Under the pieces are notes generated by a model. The model ran no database searches, was not told where the DNA came from, and saw only the letters and a program-made list of their open reading frames with translations. A stretch of 64,000 nt of DNA, from assembly GCF_016458235.1 (NCBI RefSeq), contig NZ_JAEMHK010000018.1, forward strand, positions 1-64,000. The letters run 5' to 3'. Positions 25,762 through 33,321 of the stretch are shown piece by piece; position 1 is the stretch's first letter, and each line of letters begins with the position of its first letter. The stretch is from Geomonas propionica (GTDB taxonomy: Bacteria > Desulfobacterota > Desulfuromonadia > Geobacterales > Geobacteraceae). The translations under genes and the position numbers were made by a program.

Positions 25762-25809
25762 TTGACATCGCCTCGCACATGACTTAAAGTCAAACATGAC
25801 TAACGGTCA
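25762..25809 (+). promoter_or_regulatory. Promoter and palindromic operator of the TetR/exporter operon
   Basis: TTGACA at 25762-25767, 17-base spacer, TAAAGT at 25785-25790. The perfect palindrome TGACTT-A-AAGTCA at 25780-25792 covers the -10 box, and a second TGAC-N5-GTCA lies at 25797-25809. This is the expected arrangement for autorepression by the TetR protein encoded at 25826. Confidence 0.75.
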
Positions 25810-25825
25810 TATCGGAGGCCACATC

Positions 25826-26461
25826 ATGACATCCAGCACCGAGAAGGAGCGCTCGCCGTCCGGCCGCCAGCCCGGCCGCAGGGCCAAAAAGAGCGAGGAG
25901 ACCAGGGAGAGGATCTTCCGCTCCGCGCTCAATCTCTTCGGGGAAAAAGGTTTCAACGCCACCACCATAGAGGCGATCACCGCCGCCGCGGACGTGGGCA
26001 AGGGGACCTTCTTCAATTATTTCGACAACAAGGCAAGCGTCCTGCTGGAATACCGGGAGCTGCAGATGGAGCGGGTCGCCGACTTTGTCGCGGCCAACCG
26101 GGACTCGGACCGGTCGCTCGCGCCGCTTTTGTTGCATCTGGCACTGACGTTGACCATGGAGCAGGAGAAAAGCCCCGGGCTGATCCAGAGCCTTATGACC
26201 GCTGTTTTCGGTAACGAAACGGTCCAGAAGCGGATGGCAGAGGCGATGGAGGGGAACATCCGGCAACTCGCGACTATCATGGCGCGACGCCAGCAGTCAG
26301 GGGAAATCCGTAGCGACCTGGACGCCTTCAGCATCGCCCAGTCGTTCCAGCGCATCATCTTCGGCACCATGATCACCTGGTCGCTCAACCCGGTCGATCC
26401 CCTGGAAGAGAACTTGAAGAAGAGCATCCAGGTGTTCGTGGACGGGGCCCGCTCGAAGTAG
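25826..26461 (+). CDS. TetR/AcrR family transcriptional regulator
   Basis: A 211-residue repressor. The N-terminal helix-turn-helix reads RERIFRSALNLFGEKGFNATTIEAITAAADVGKGTFFNYFDNKASVL. The rest is a helical ligand-binding domain of the CecR/YbiH type. I start at 25826, with GGAGG 7 bases upstream; an in-frame ATG at 25796 lies inside the operator. It is the first gene of a six-gene exporter operon, the same order as E. coli cecR-ybhGFSR, and likely represses it through the palindromes overlapping the promoter. Confidence 0.93.
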   Translation: MTSSTEKERSPSGRQPGRRAKKSEETRERIFRSALNLFGEKGFNATTIEAITAAADVGKGTFFNYFDNKASVLLEYRELQMERVADFVAANRDSDRSLAPLLLHLALTLTMEQEKSPGLIQSLMTAVFGNETVQKRMAEAMEGNIRQLATIMARRQQSGEIRSDLDAFSIAQSFQRIIFGTMITWSLNPVDPLEENLKKSIQVFVDGARSK

Positions 26462-26484
26462 CAATAGGCAACAAAGGACACGCC

Positions 26485-27822
26485 ATGATCGCAAAGAGCT
26501 TGAAAGTGTTAACGGTTTTACTGCTGGCCGGATTGGCGGGGAGGCAGGCGTCGGCCGACAACTCCCCTCCCCTCGCGCTGTCTTTGGATCAGGCCATCAC
26601 CCGGGGGCTGGAGACCAACCTGAACGCGGTGGTGGCCCGGTCGAGGGTGGACGAGGCGGAAGGGACGCGGGAGCGCAGGCTCGCCGGCTACCTACCGCAC
26701 CTGCGCATCGAGACCCCCTTCGCCTGGCAGACCCGCAACCTGCGCGCCCAGGGGATCAGCCTCCCCAACTCCCCCGCCGTGGTCGGTCCCTTCACCAGCT
26801 ACGACTTCCGCATCTACGGCGAGCAGAGCATCCTCGACCTGCAGAGCTACCACGCCATCAAGGCGGCCGAACACGAGAAGAAGGCGCGGCTCGCCGACTA
26901 CACCGACGCACGCGGCGAGGTGATCCGGCTGGTCACCGTGCGGTACCTGGACGCCGCCTACGCCGAGGCGCGGGTGGCGACGGCGCGGAGCCGGGTGCAG
27001 ACTTCGGAGGCACTGGAGAAGCTCGCCCGGGACCAGCGCGCCGCCGGGGTGGCGGACGGCCTGGACGTGCTGCGCGCCCAGGTGCAGCTCGCCAACGACC
27101 GCCAGACCCTCCTGGTGACCAGGAACAACGCCCAACTCGCCCTGCTCGCCCTGGCGCGCAGCGTCGGCGTCGACCTCGGCACCCCCATCACCCTGGCCGA
27201 CCAGCTCTCCTTCAAGCCCCTGGATCCGCCCCAGATCGAGCAGGGGATCGAGGCCGCGCTGCAAAGCCGTCCGGACTACCGCTCGCTCTTTGCCCAACGC
27301 GCCTCCCTGGAGGAGCAGGCCAAGGCCTCCCGATCGCGCTACCTCCCGAAGATCGTGGTGAGCGGCAACTACGGCACCAGCGGTCAGGAGATGAGCAACC
27401 TCGACCCGACCGGGATGCTCCAGGTCAACATGGTGCTGAACCTGTTCGACTACGACCGCAAGGGGGAGCGCCTGGAGCTGGCAAGCCGCTTGGAGCGCAA
27501 CGCCCGGCAACTCGCCGACCTGAAGCTCGGGGTGGAGCAGGACATCCGCGCCGCCCTTTTGAACCTGACCTCAGCGACGGATCAGGTTGCCACCGCGCGG
27601 GAGGGGGCGCAGCTCGCCGAGCGCGAACTGCAGTACGCCGGCGACCGCTTCAGAAACGGGATCGCCAACAACATCGAGGTGGTCACGGCGCAGGACGCGC
27701 TGTCGCGGGCCCGCGACAACGAGTTGAACGCGCTGGCCCAGCACGCCGAGGCGAAGATAGCGCTCGCCCGCGCTTTGGGCGACACGGAAAAGGTGTACCG
27801 GCTCTTCCTGGGCATCGAATAA
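26485..27822 (+). CDS. TolC family outer membrane efflux protein
   Basis: A 445-residue protein. Residues 1-24 form a signal peptide (ends GRQASA). Two outer-membrane-efflux repeats follow, rich in helical heptads (EGTRERRLAGYLPHL, ASRSRYLPKIVVSGNYG, LAERELQYAGDRFRNGIANNIEVVTAQDAL), the last being the typical second-repeat motif. It forms the trans-periplasmic exit duct for the adjoining ABC pump. E. coli ybh genes use the general TolC, so a dedicated duct is a feature of this operon. Confidence 0.94.
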   Translation: MIAKSLKVLTVLLLAGLAGRQASADNSPPLALSLDQAITRGLETNLNAVVARSRVDEAEGTRERRLAGYLPHLRIETPFAWQTRNLRAQGISLPNSPAVVGPFTSYDFRIYGEQSILDLQSYHAIKAAEHEKKARLADYTDARGEVIRLVTVRYLDAAYAEARVATARSRVQTSEALEKLARDQRAAGVADGLDVLRAQVQLANDRQTLLVTRNNAQLALLALARSVGVDLGTPITLADQLSFKPLDPPQIEQGIEAALQSRPDYRSLFAQRASLEEQAKASRSRYLPKIVVSGNYGTSGQEMSNLDPTGMLQVNMVLNLFDYDRKGERLELASRLERNARQLADLKLGVEQDIRAALLNLTSATDQVATAREGAQLAERELQYAGDRFRNGIANNIEVVTAQDALSRARDNELNALAQHAEAKIALARALGDTEKVYRLFLGIE

Positions 27823-27841
27823 CTGCGAGGTCATGCACGCC

Positions 27842-28840
27842 ATGAAAAGAAAACTGATCCTGATCCTTGTGCTGGTCGCCGTGCTGGTCGGTGCCGCATA
27901 CTTCTTCACCCATCGCGCCAGGAACGACGCCGATGCCACCTCGATCACCCTCTCCGGCAACATCGAGGCGCACGAAAGCGTGGTCGGCTTCAAGGTGCCC
28001 GGGCGACTGGCGGAACTCCCGATCGAGGAGGGGCAATTGGTCAAGGCGGGAGACGTTCTGGCCCGGCTGGACCAGGGGGATTACCGGCAGCAGGTGCAGA
28101 TCGACGAGGCGACCGTAGGCGCGCGCGAGGCCGAACTTGGGCTCGCCACGGCCGGCAGCCGGCCGCAGGAGAAGAAGGCCGCGCACCAGTCGGTGCTGGA
28201 CGCCCAGGCCGACTACGAGCTGAAAAAGCACGACCTGCAACGCTACCAGGCGCTCTATGAAAAGGACGAGGTGTCCGCGCAAGTGCGCGACACCGCCGCG
28301 GCCGCCTTGAAGCGGAGCCAGGCCGCCCTGGAGCGGGCCAAGCAGAACTACGACCAGGTGCTGGAGGGGGTGCGCAAGGAGCAGGTGGACATCAACCGCG
28401 CCACGGTCCGCTCGGCGCGCCAGGCGTTGGAACTCTCCAGGATCAAGCTTTCCTACACCACGCTCCTAGCCCCCATCACCGGCGTGGTGCTGGTGCGCCA
28501 GGCCGAACTGGGCGAGGTGCTGACGGCCGGCACGCCGGTGGCCACCATCGCGGACCTGGACCACCTCTGGATGCGCGGCTACCTGAGCGAGACCGACCTG
28601 GGCCGGGTCAAGCTGGGCCAGGTCGCCACGGTGAAGACCGACACCTACCCGGGCAAAAGTTACCGGGGGCGGGTCTCCTTCATCTCCTCCCAAGCCGAGT
28701 TCACCCCGAAGTCGGTGGAGACCCACAAGGAGCGGGTCACCCTGGTGTACCGCATCAAGATCGAGCTGGAGAACCCCGGGCACGAGCTAAAGCCGGGTAT
28801 GCCGGCGGACGCGACCCTCGCCGTGGCGCCGGCCAGGTAA
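27842..28840 (+). CDS. HlyD family periplasmic adaptor (YbhG-like)
   Basis: A 332-residue membrane fusion protein. Residues ~4-22 are a signal anchor. A split biotinyl-lipoyl domain (SGNIEAHESVVGFKVPGRLAELPIEEGQLVKAGDVLARLD and later LLAPITGVVL) encloses a long coiled coil at ~85-200. A beta-barrel follows (MRGYLSETDLGRVKLGQ). It bridges the inner-membrane ABC pump and the TolC duct. I choose the ATG at 27842 because the GAGG is only 2 bases from the earlier ATG at 27833. It lies 19 bases after the TolC gene and one base before the ATPase gene. Confidence 0.94.
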   Translation: MKRKLILILVLVAVLVGAAYFFTHRARNDADATSITLSGNIEAHESVVGFKVPGRLAELPIEEGQLVKAGDVLARLDQGDYRQQVQIDEATVGAREAELGLATAGSRPQEKKAAHQSVLDAQADYELKKHDLQRYQALYEKDEVSAQVRDTAAAALKRSQAALERAKQNYDQVLEGVRKEQVDINRATVRSARQALELSRIKLSYTTLLAPITGVVLVRQAELGEVLTAGTPVATIADLDHLWMRGYLSETDLGRVKLGQVATVKTDTYPGKSYRGRVSFISSQAEFTPKSVETHKERVTLVYRIKIELENPGHELKPGMPADATLAVAPAR

Positions 28841-28841
28841 G

Positions 28842-29795
28842 ATGAGCGGCTCCGAGAACGCCATAGAGCTCAACGGGCTAACCAAGTCCTTTCCCGGCGT
28901 GCGCGCCGTGGACGGTCTGACCTTTTCCGTCCGGCGCGGCGAGATCTTCGGGCTGGTCGGCCCGGACGGCGCCGGCAAGACCACCACCATGCGCATGCTG
29001 GCCGGCGTGCTGGCCCCGGATGAGGGGAGCGCGGTGGTCGCCGGTTTCGATCTGAACCGCGACGCCGAGGGAGCCAAGCACCACATCAGCTACATGCCGC
29101 AGCGCTTCGGGCTCTACGAGGAGCTGACCGTGGACGAGAACATCCGCTTCTACGCGGACCTCTTCGGTGTGCCGCGCCGGGAGCGGGAGGAGCGCTCCGC
29201 GCAGCTGCTCCAGGCGGCCGGGATGGCCGAGTTTCGCTCGCGCCTCGCCGGCAAGCTCTCCGGCGGCATGAAGCAGAAACTGGGGCTGGTCTGCGCGCTG
29301 ATCCACACCCCGGAGGTGCTCCTCCTGGACGAGCCAACCAACGGGGTCGACCCGGTCTCCCGGCGCGACTTCTGGCGCATCCTCTACACCCTTTTGGACC
29401 AGGGGGTCACCATCCTCACCACCACGGCCTACCTGGACGAGGCCGAGCGCTGCCACCGCGTGGCCCTTTTGCACGAGGGGCGCATGCTTTTTTGCGACAC
29501 CCCCGCCAACCTCAAAGCATCCCTCCCCGGCGCCGTCCTCTCCATCGTCTGCGCCGACCCGCGCCCGGTCCGCGACCTGTTGGCCGGGATGGATGGGATC
29601 TCCACCGTCATGATCGTGGGCGACGGCCTGCACCTGGTGGTCCGCGACCCGCAGCGCATGATCCCGGAACTGCGCAGCCGGATCGCCGCCGCCGGCCTCT
29701 CCTGCGACGCCATCGAGCAGGTGGCCCCCAGTATCGAGGATCTCTTCGTCGAGGCGGTACAGGGCGACAAGGCAGACCACGGGGGCGAGCGATGA
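28842..29795 (+). CDS. ABC transporter ATP-binding protein, N-terminal YbhF half
   Basis: A 317-residue cytoplasmic ATPase. Walker A is GPDGAGKTT (Asp instead of the usual Asn), signature LSGGMKQKL, Walker B LLLDEPTNGVDP and switch His in the TTTAYLDEAERCHR region is replaced by Ala-Tyr, which matches the degenerate switch of this half. The C-terminal ~90 residues are the regulatory tail typical of ABC-2 exporters. Its stop overlaps the next ATPase start (ATGA). Together the two proteins equal the fused E. coli YbhF. Confidence 0.93.
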   Translation: MSGSENAIELNGLTKSFPGVRAVDGLTFSVRRGEIFGLVGPDGAGKTTTMRMLAGVLAPDEGSAVVAGFDLNRDAEGAKHHISYMPQRFGLYEELTVDENIRFYADLFGVPRREREERSAQLLQAAGMAEFRSRLAGKLSGGMKQKLGLVCALIHTPEVLLLDEPTNGVDPVSRRDFWRILYTLLDQGVTILTTTAYLDEAERCHRVALLHEGRMLFCDTPANLKASLPGAVLSIVCADPRPVRDLLAGMDGISTVMIVGDGLHLVVRDPQRMIPELRSRIAAAGLSCDAIEQVAPSIEDLFVEAVQGDKADHGGER

Positions 29796-30826
29796 ACGGC
29801 GTAGCTCCGACAGTGGTGGTACGGGACCTGGTGAAGCGCTTTGGCGACTTCGTGGCGGTGGACAATATCTCCCTGGAGGCGAGCCCGGGGGAGATCTTCG
29901 GGTTCCTAGGGCCCAACGGTGCCGGCAAGTCCACCACCATCAGGATGCTGTGCGGGCTGTTGCGGCCAACCTCGGGGGAGGCGCTGGTGGCCGGCCTGGA
30001 TGTCGCGCGCGAGCCGGAGCGGGTGCGGCAGAACATCGGCTACATGTCGCAGAAATTCTCCCTGTACAACGACCTGAAGGTGATCGAGAACCTGCGCTTT
30101 TTCGCCGGGATGTACAGCGTCCCCGCCGCCGATTTGAAGGAGCGCATCGACTGGGCCATCGACATGGCGGGGCTCTCCGGGCGGGAGCAGCTCCTGACCG
30201 GAACGCTCGCCGCCGGGTGGAAGCAGCGCCTGGCGCTAGGGTGCGCCGTGCTGCACCGCCCCCCCATCGTCTTTTTGGACGAGCCCACCTCGGGCGTCGA
30301 TCCCATCTCGCGGCGGCTTTTCTGGGAGCTGATCCACCGCATGGCCGACGACGGCGTCACCGTCTTCGTCACCACCCACTACATGGACGAGGCGGAGTAC
30401 TGCAACCGCCTGGTGCTGATCGACCGCGGCAGGATCGTCGCTTCCGGCTCCCCCTTGGAACTCAAGGAAAAGAGCATGGCCGGGGATCTCCTGCTGGTCG
30501 AGTGCGACCAAGTGGGCAAAGCCCTGGAGGAACTGCAAGGCGCGCCGGGGGTGACCGACGCCGCCATCTTCGGCAACGCGCTGCACCTTGTGGTCGACTC
30601 CGCGGAGCGCGCTATTACGGAGGTAAAGGAATTCCTCACGGCACGCGGCATAGAGGCCTCCCGCATCGAGCGCATTCGCCCTTCCTTGGAAGACGTCTTC
30701 GTATCGCTCACCAGCCTGAACAGGGATAACAGGGATAACAGGGATAACAGGGATAACAGGGATAACAGGGATAACAGGGATACGCCGGAAGCGATAGGCA
30801 AGGGCGACAAGGAGAAGGGGCAATGA
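29792..30826 (+). CDS. ABC transporter ATP-binding protein, C-terminal YbhF half, with an NRD repeat tail
   Basis: A 344-residue ATPase. Walker A is GPNGAGKST and Walker B VFLDEPTSGVDP, with switch His in TTHYMDEAEYC. The signature motif is degenerate, LAAGWKQRL in place of LSGGQ, so one of the two composite ATP sites of the heterodimer is probably weak. The C-terminus carries seven Asn-Arg-Asp units from a 9-bp DNA repeat, followed by a charged end (KGDKEKGQ); this tail is outside the ATPase fold. It overlaps both neighbours by four bases, so the operon is translationally coupled. Confidence 0.92.
   Translation: MNGVAPTVVVRDLVKRFGDFVAVDNISLEASPGEIFGFLGPNGAGKSTTIRMLCGLLRPTSGEALVAGLDVAREPERVRQNIGYMSQKFSLYNDLKVIENLRFFAGMYSVPAADLKERIDWAIDMAGLSGREQLLTGTLAAGWKQRLALGCAVLHRPPIVFLDEPTSGVDPISRRLFWELIHRMADDGVTVFVTTHYMDEAEYCNRLVLIDRGRIVASGSPLELKEKSMAGDLLLVECDQVGKALEELQGAPGVTDAAIFGNALHLVVDSAERAITEVKEFLTARGIEASRIERIRPSLEDVFVSLTSLNRDNRDNRDNRDNRDNRDNRDTPEAIGKGDKEKGQ
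30721..30783 (+). repeat. 9-bp tandem repeat inside the ABC ATPase gene
   Basis: Seven units of CAGGGATAA (last one CAGGGATAC) in frame, coding for repeated Asn-Arg-Asp near the protein C-terminus. The word is the same as in the inverted repeat at 13193-13266. Confidence 0.95.
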
Positions 30827-31959
30827 TGAACTGGAACCGACTCTGCGCCATGGCGCGCAAGGAAATGATCCAGATCCGGCGCGACGCCCGCAGCATCGGC
30901 ATCGTGATCGCCATGCCCATCGTGATGATGTTCGCCTTCGGCTACGGCGTCAGCTTCGATACCAAGCACATCCCGGTCTACGTCTACGACCAGGAGAAGA
31001 GCCAGCAAAGCCAGGACTTCGTCAAACGCTTCCAGGCCTCGGTCTACTTCAACGTGGTCAGGACGGTGACGAGCTACCCGGAACTGGTGCGAGCCATCGA
31101 CAAGGGGGATTGCCAGATCGGCCTCGTCGTCCCCCCGGATTTCTCCAAGAAGCTCCGCTCCGGGCAGAAGGTGAGCGTGCAGGCTATCTTCGACGGGACC
31201 GACAGCAACAGCGCGAGCCTGGGGATGAGCTACACCGAAGCGGTGGCGCAGGCACACTCGCAGCAGCTCCAGCTCGAGTGGCTGCAAGGGCGCGGCCAGG
31301 GACAGCCGCGGCTTCCCCTGAGCGTCGACGCCCGCACCTGGTTCAACGAGAACCTGGAAAGCATGGTGACCATCGTCCCGGGCGTCGTGGCCATGGTCAT
31401 GGCGGTGGTGGGGACCTTCCTCACCTCGCTCACCGTCGCCCGCGAGTGGGAACGCGGCACCATGGAACAGCTCATTTCGACCCCGGTGACGCCGCTGGAG
31501 ATCATGCTCGGGAAACTGGCCCCCTATGTGATGATCGGCCTCGCCGATACGAGCCTCTGCGCGGTCATGGGGGTGTGGTGGTTCGGCGTCCCGTTCCGGG
31601 GGCACATCTGGGTGTTTTTGCTGAGCACCCTCCTGTTCCTGGTCGTGGTGCTCTCGCTGGGGTACTTCTTCTCGGTGGTTGCCAAGACGCAGTTGGCGGC
31701 GAGCCAGATCTCGCTGATCGCCACCTTCCTGCCGGCCTTCCTTTTATCCGGGTTCGTGTACCCGATCGACCAGATGCCGACCGTGGTGCGGGGCATCACC
31801 CACGTGGTGCCGGCCCGATACTACATGGCGATTCTGCGCAACGTGTTTTTGAAAGGCTCGTCCGTCGTCACCATGTGGCAGGATTTCGTGGGACTCGCCA
31901 TCTTCGCCGCCCTGCTCGGGCTGGCGGCCACGCGGGTATTCCGCAAGAAGCTCGCCTGA
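30823..31959 (+). CDS. ABC-2 type transporter permease (YbhS-like)
   Basis: A 378-residue membrane protein. One N-terminal helix (~25-45, IGIVIAMPIVMMFAFGYGV), a large periplasmic domain (~50-175, beginning VYVYDQEKSQQSQDFVKRF), then five helices in the second half with the ABC-2 motif EWERGTMEQLISTPVTPLEIMLGKLAPY. It forms half of the pump pore. The start overlaps the ATPase stop by four bases. The partner permease follows after 9 bases. Confidence 0.93.
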   Translation: MMNWNRLCAMARKEMIQIRRDARSIGIVIAMPIVMMFAFGYGVSFDTKHIPVYVYDQEKSQQSQDFVKRFQASVYFNVVRTVTSYPELVRAIDKGDCQIGLVVPPDFSKKLRSGQKVSVQAIFDGTDSNSASLGMSYTEAVAQAHSQQLQLEWLQGRGQGQPRLPLSVDARTWFNENLESMVTIVPGVVAMVMAVVGTFLTSLTVAREWERGTMEQLISTPVTPLEIMLGKLAPYVMIGLADTSLCAVMGVWWFGVPFRGHIWVFLLSTLLFLVVVLSLGYFFSVVAKTQLAASQISLIATFLPAFLLSGFVYPIDQMPTVVRGITHVVPARYYMAILRNVFLKGSSVVTMWQDFVGLAIFAALLGLAATRVFRKKLA

Positions 31960-31968
31960 GGGGGAAAC

Positions 31969-33099
31969 ATGCTGGGCCGCCTGCGCCAGATGCTGATCAA
32001 GGAGTTCCTGCACGTTATCCGCGACAAGAGAGCGAGATTCTTCCTGTTCGCCCCTCCTATCATCCAGACGCTGGTTTTTGGCTACGCCGCCACGCTGGAG
32101 ATCAAGCACGTCCCTGTCGCCATTGTCGACTACGACAACAGCCAGGTGAGCCGCGACCTCGTCTCCCGATTTGAAGCGAGTCGCTATTTCCAGGTGCGCC
32201 GCCTGGCCGACCGGCGCGAGATCCCTGAGCTGATCGACGGGGACCAGGTGATTATGGCGCTGCAGATCGACTCCGGCTTCGCACGCAACCTCCGTAAAGG
32301 AGAAACCGCCCACCTGCAGGTGATAGTGGACGCCAGCAACTCGAATACGGCGCTGGTGGGGCTGGGGTACGTTAACCAGGTGGCCCAGGGGTTCGCGCGG
32401 CAATACCGTGTGGAGGGGCTGAACCGGCAGGCTCCCGGTATCGCCGCCGCCCTCCCCGAGATCGTCGTGGAGCGCCGCCCCTGGTACAACCCGGACATGA
32501 GCAGCCAGTGGTTCTTCGTGCCGGGCGTCATCGGCAACCTGGTGCTGGTGATCGTGGTGACGCTGACCGCCTTTGCCGTGGTACGCGAGCGCGAGATCGG
32601 CACACTGGAGCAGATCATGGTGACCCCGATCCGGCGCACGGAGTTCATCCTGGGCAAGACCATCCCCTTCTTCCTGATCGGCCTCCTCGACACGGCCCTG
32701 ATCAGCCTGGCCGGAACGCTTTGGTTCCACGTGCCGCTCACCGGGAGTTTCCTGGTGCTCGCCGCCGGTACCGTCTGCTTCATCCTGTGCATGCTCGGCG
32801 TCGGCCTCTTCATCTCCACCGTTTCCGCCACCCAGCAGCAGGCCATGGTGACCAGCTTTTTCTTCATCATGCCCGCCGTCATCTTCTCCGGCTTCGGCTC
32901 ACCCATCTCCAGCATGCCGGTATTCCTGCAACGGCTCACCTACCTGAACCCCCTGCGCTACCAGGAGGTGGTGCTGAGAAGCGTCTACCTGAAGGGAGTC
33001 GGCTTCGAGGTGCTCTGGCCCCAGATGGCGGCCATGGCGCTCATCGCCGTAGTCATGCTCACCGTGAGCGTGCTCCGCTTCCGCAAATCCCTGGAGTAA
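31969..33099 (+). CDS. ABC-2 type transporter permease (YbhR-like)
   Basis: A 376-residue paralogue of the preceding permease with the same topology: N-terminal helix near 25-45, periplasmic domain (VAIVDYDNSQVSRDLVSRFEASRYF), and a five-helix C-terminal part with REREIGTLEQIMVTPIRRTEFILGKTIPF. It pairs with the upstream permease as in YbhS/YbhR. Homologues export toxic organic compounds, dyes or cations; the substrate here is unknown. A hairpin follows the stop, and the operon appears to end here. Confidence 0.93.
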   Translation: MLGRLRQMLIKEFLHVIRDKRARFFLFAPPIIQTLVFGYAATLEIKHVPVAIVDYDNSQVSRDLVSRFEASRYFQVRRLADRREIPELIDGDQVIMALQIDSGFARNLRKGETAHLQVIVDASNSNTALVGLGYVNQVAQGFARQYRVEGLNRQAPGIAAALPEIVVERRPWYNPDMSSQWFFVPGVIGNLVLVIVVTLTAFAVVREREIGTLEQIMVTPIRRTEFILGKTIPFFLIGLLDTALISLAGTLWFHVPLTGSFLVLAAGTVCFILCMLGVGLFISTVSATQQQAMVTSFFFIMPAVIFSGFGSPISSMPVFLQRLTYLNPLRYQEVVLRSVYLKGVGFEVLWPQMAAMALIAVVMLTVSVLRFRKSLE

Positions 33100-33129
33100 C
33101 CGCGCCAGCTCCGTCGCCATTTCCCGAGG

Positions 33130-33155
33130 AAACGGTGGTCGATAATCCACCGTTT
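33130..33155. other. Perfect hairpin after the exporter operon
   Basis: AAACGGTGG, TCGATAAT, CCACCGTTT is a 9-bp perfect stem 31 bases after the last permease. There is no T run, so it may stabilise the 3' end and not act as a classical terminator. Confidence 0.6.
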
Positions 33156-33208
33156 CACCCCCTGGTAAACATTTCCGACCTTTAATCCGTAACAACTCAT
33201 CTAAACCA

Positions 33209-33236
33209 TTGACGTAGCGCGTTGCCAGTGTATAAA
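33209..33236 (+). promoter_or_regulatory. Sigma-70 promoter of the sensor kinase operon
   Basis: TTGACG at 33209-33214, a 16-base spacer and TATAAA at 33231-33236, giving a leader of about 80 bases before the kinase start. Confidence 0.75.
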
Positions 33237-33321
33237 ATGCCGCACCGAAGTCGGGTCCTACACCGCGTGGAACGGCTGCCGGTCTCATTTTTGGCCGCCG
33301 CCCTTCTAACGCAGGAGCACG

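Noticed and set aside
30721-30783. I-SceI-type homing endonuclease site
   Set aside because: Only 13 of 18 bases match, and the match follows from the repeat word; no endonuclease gene is present.
30379-31605. 408-codon antisense frame over the ABC ATPase and permease
   Set aside because: It covers two well-supported sense genes and is rich in His/Asp/Arg, as shadow frames are.
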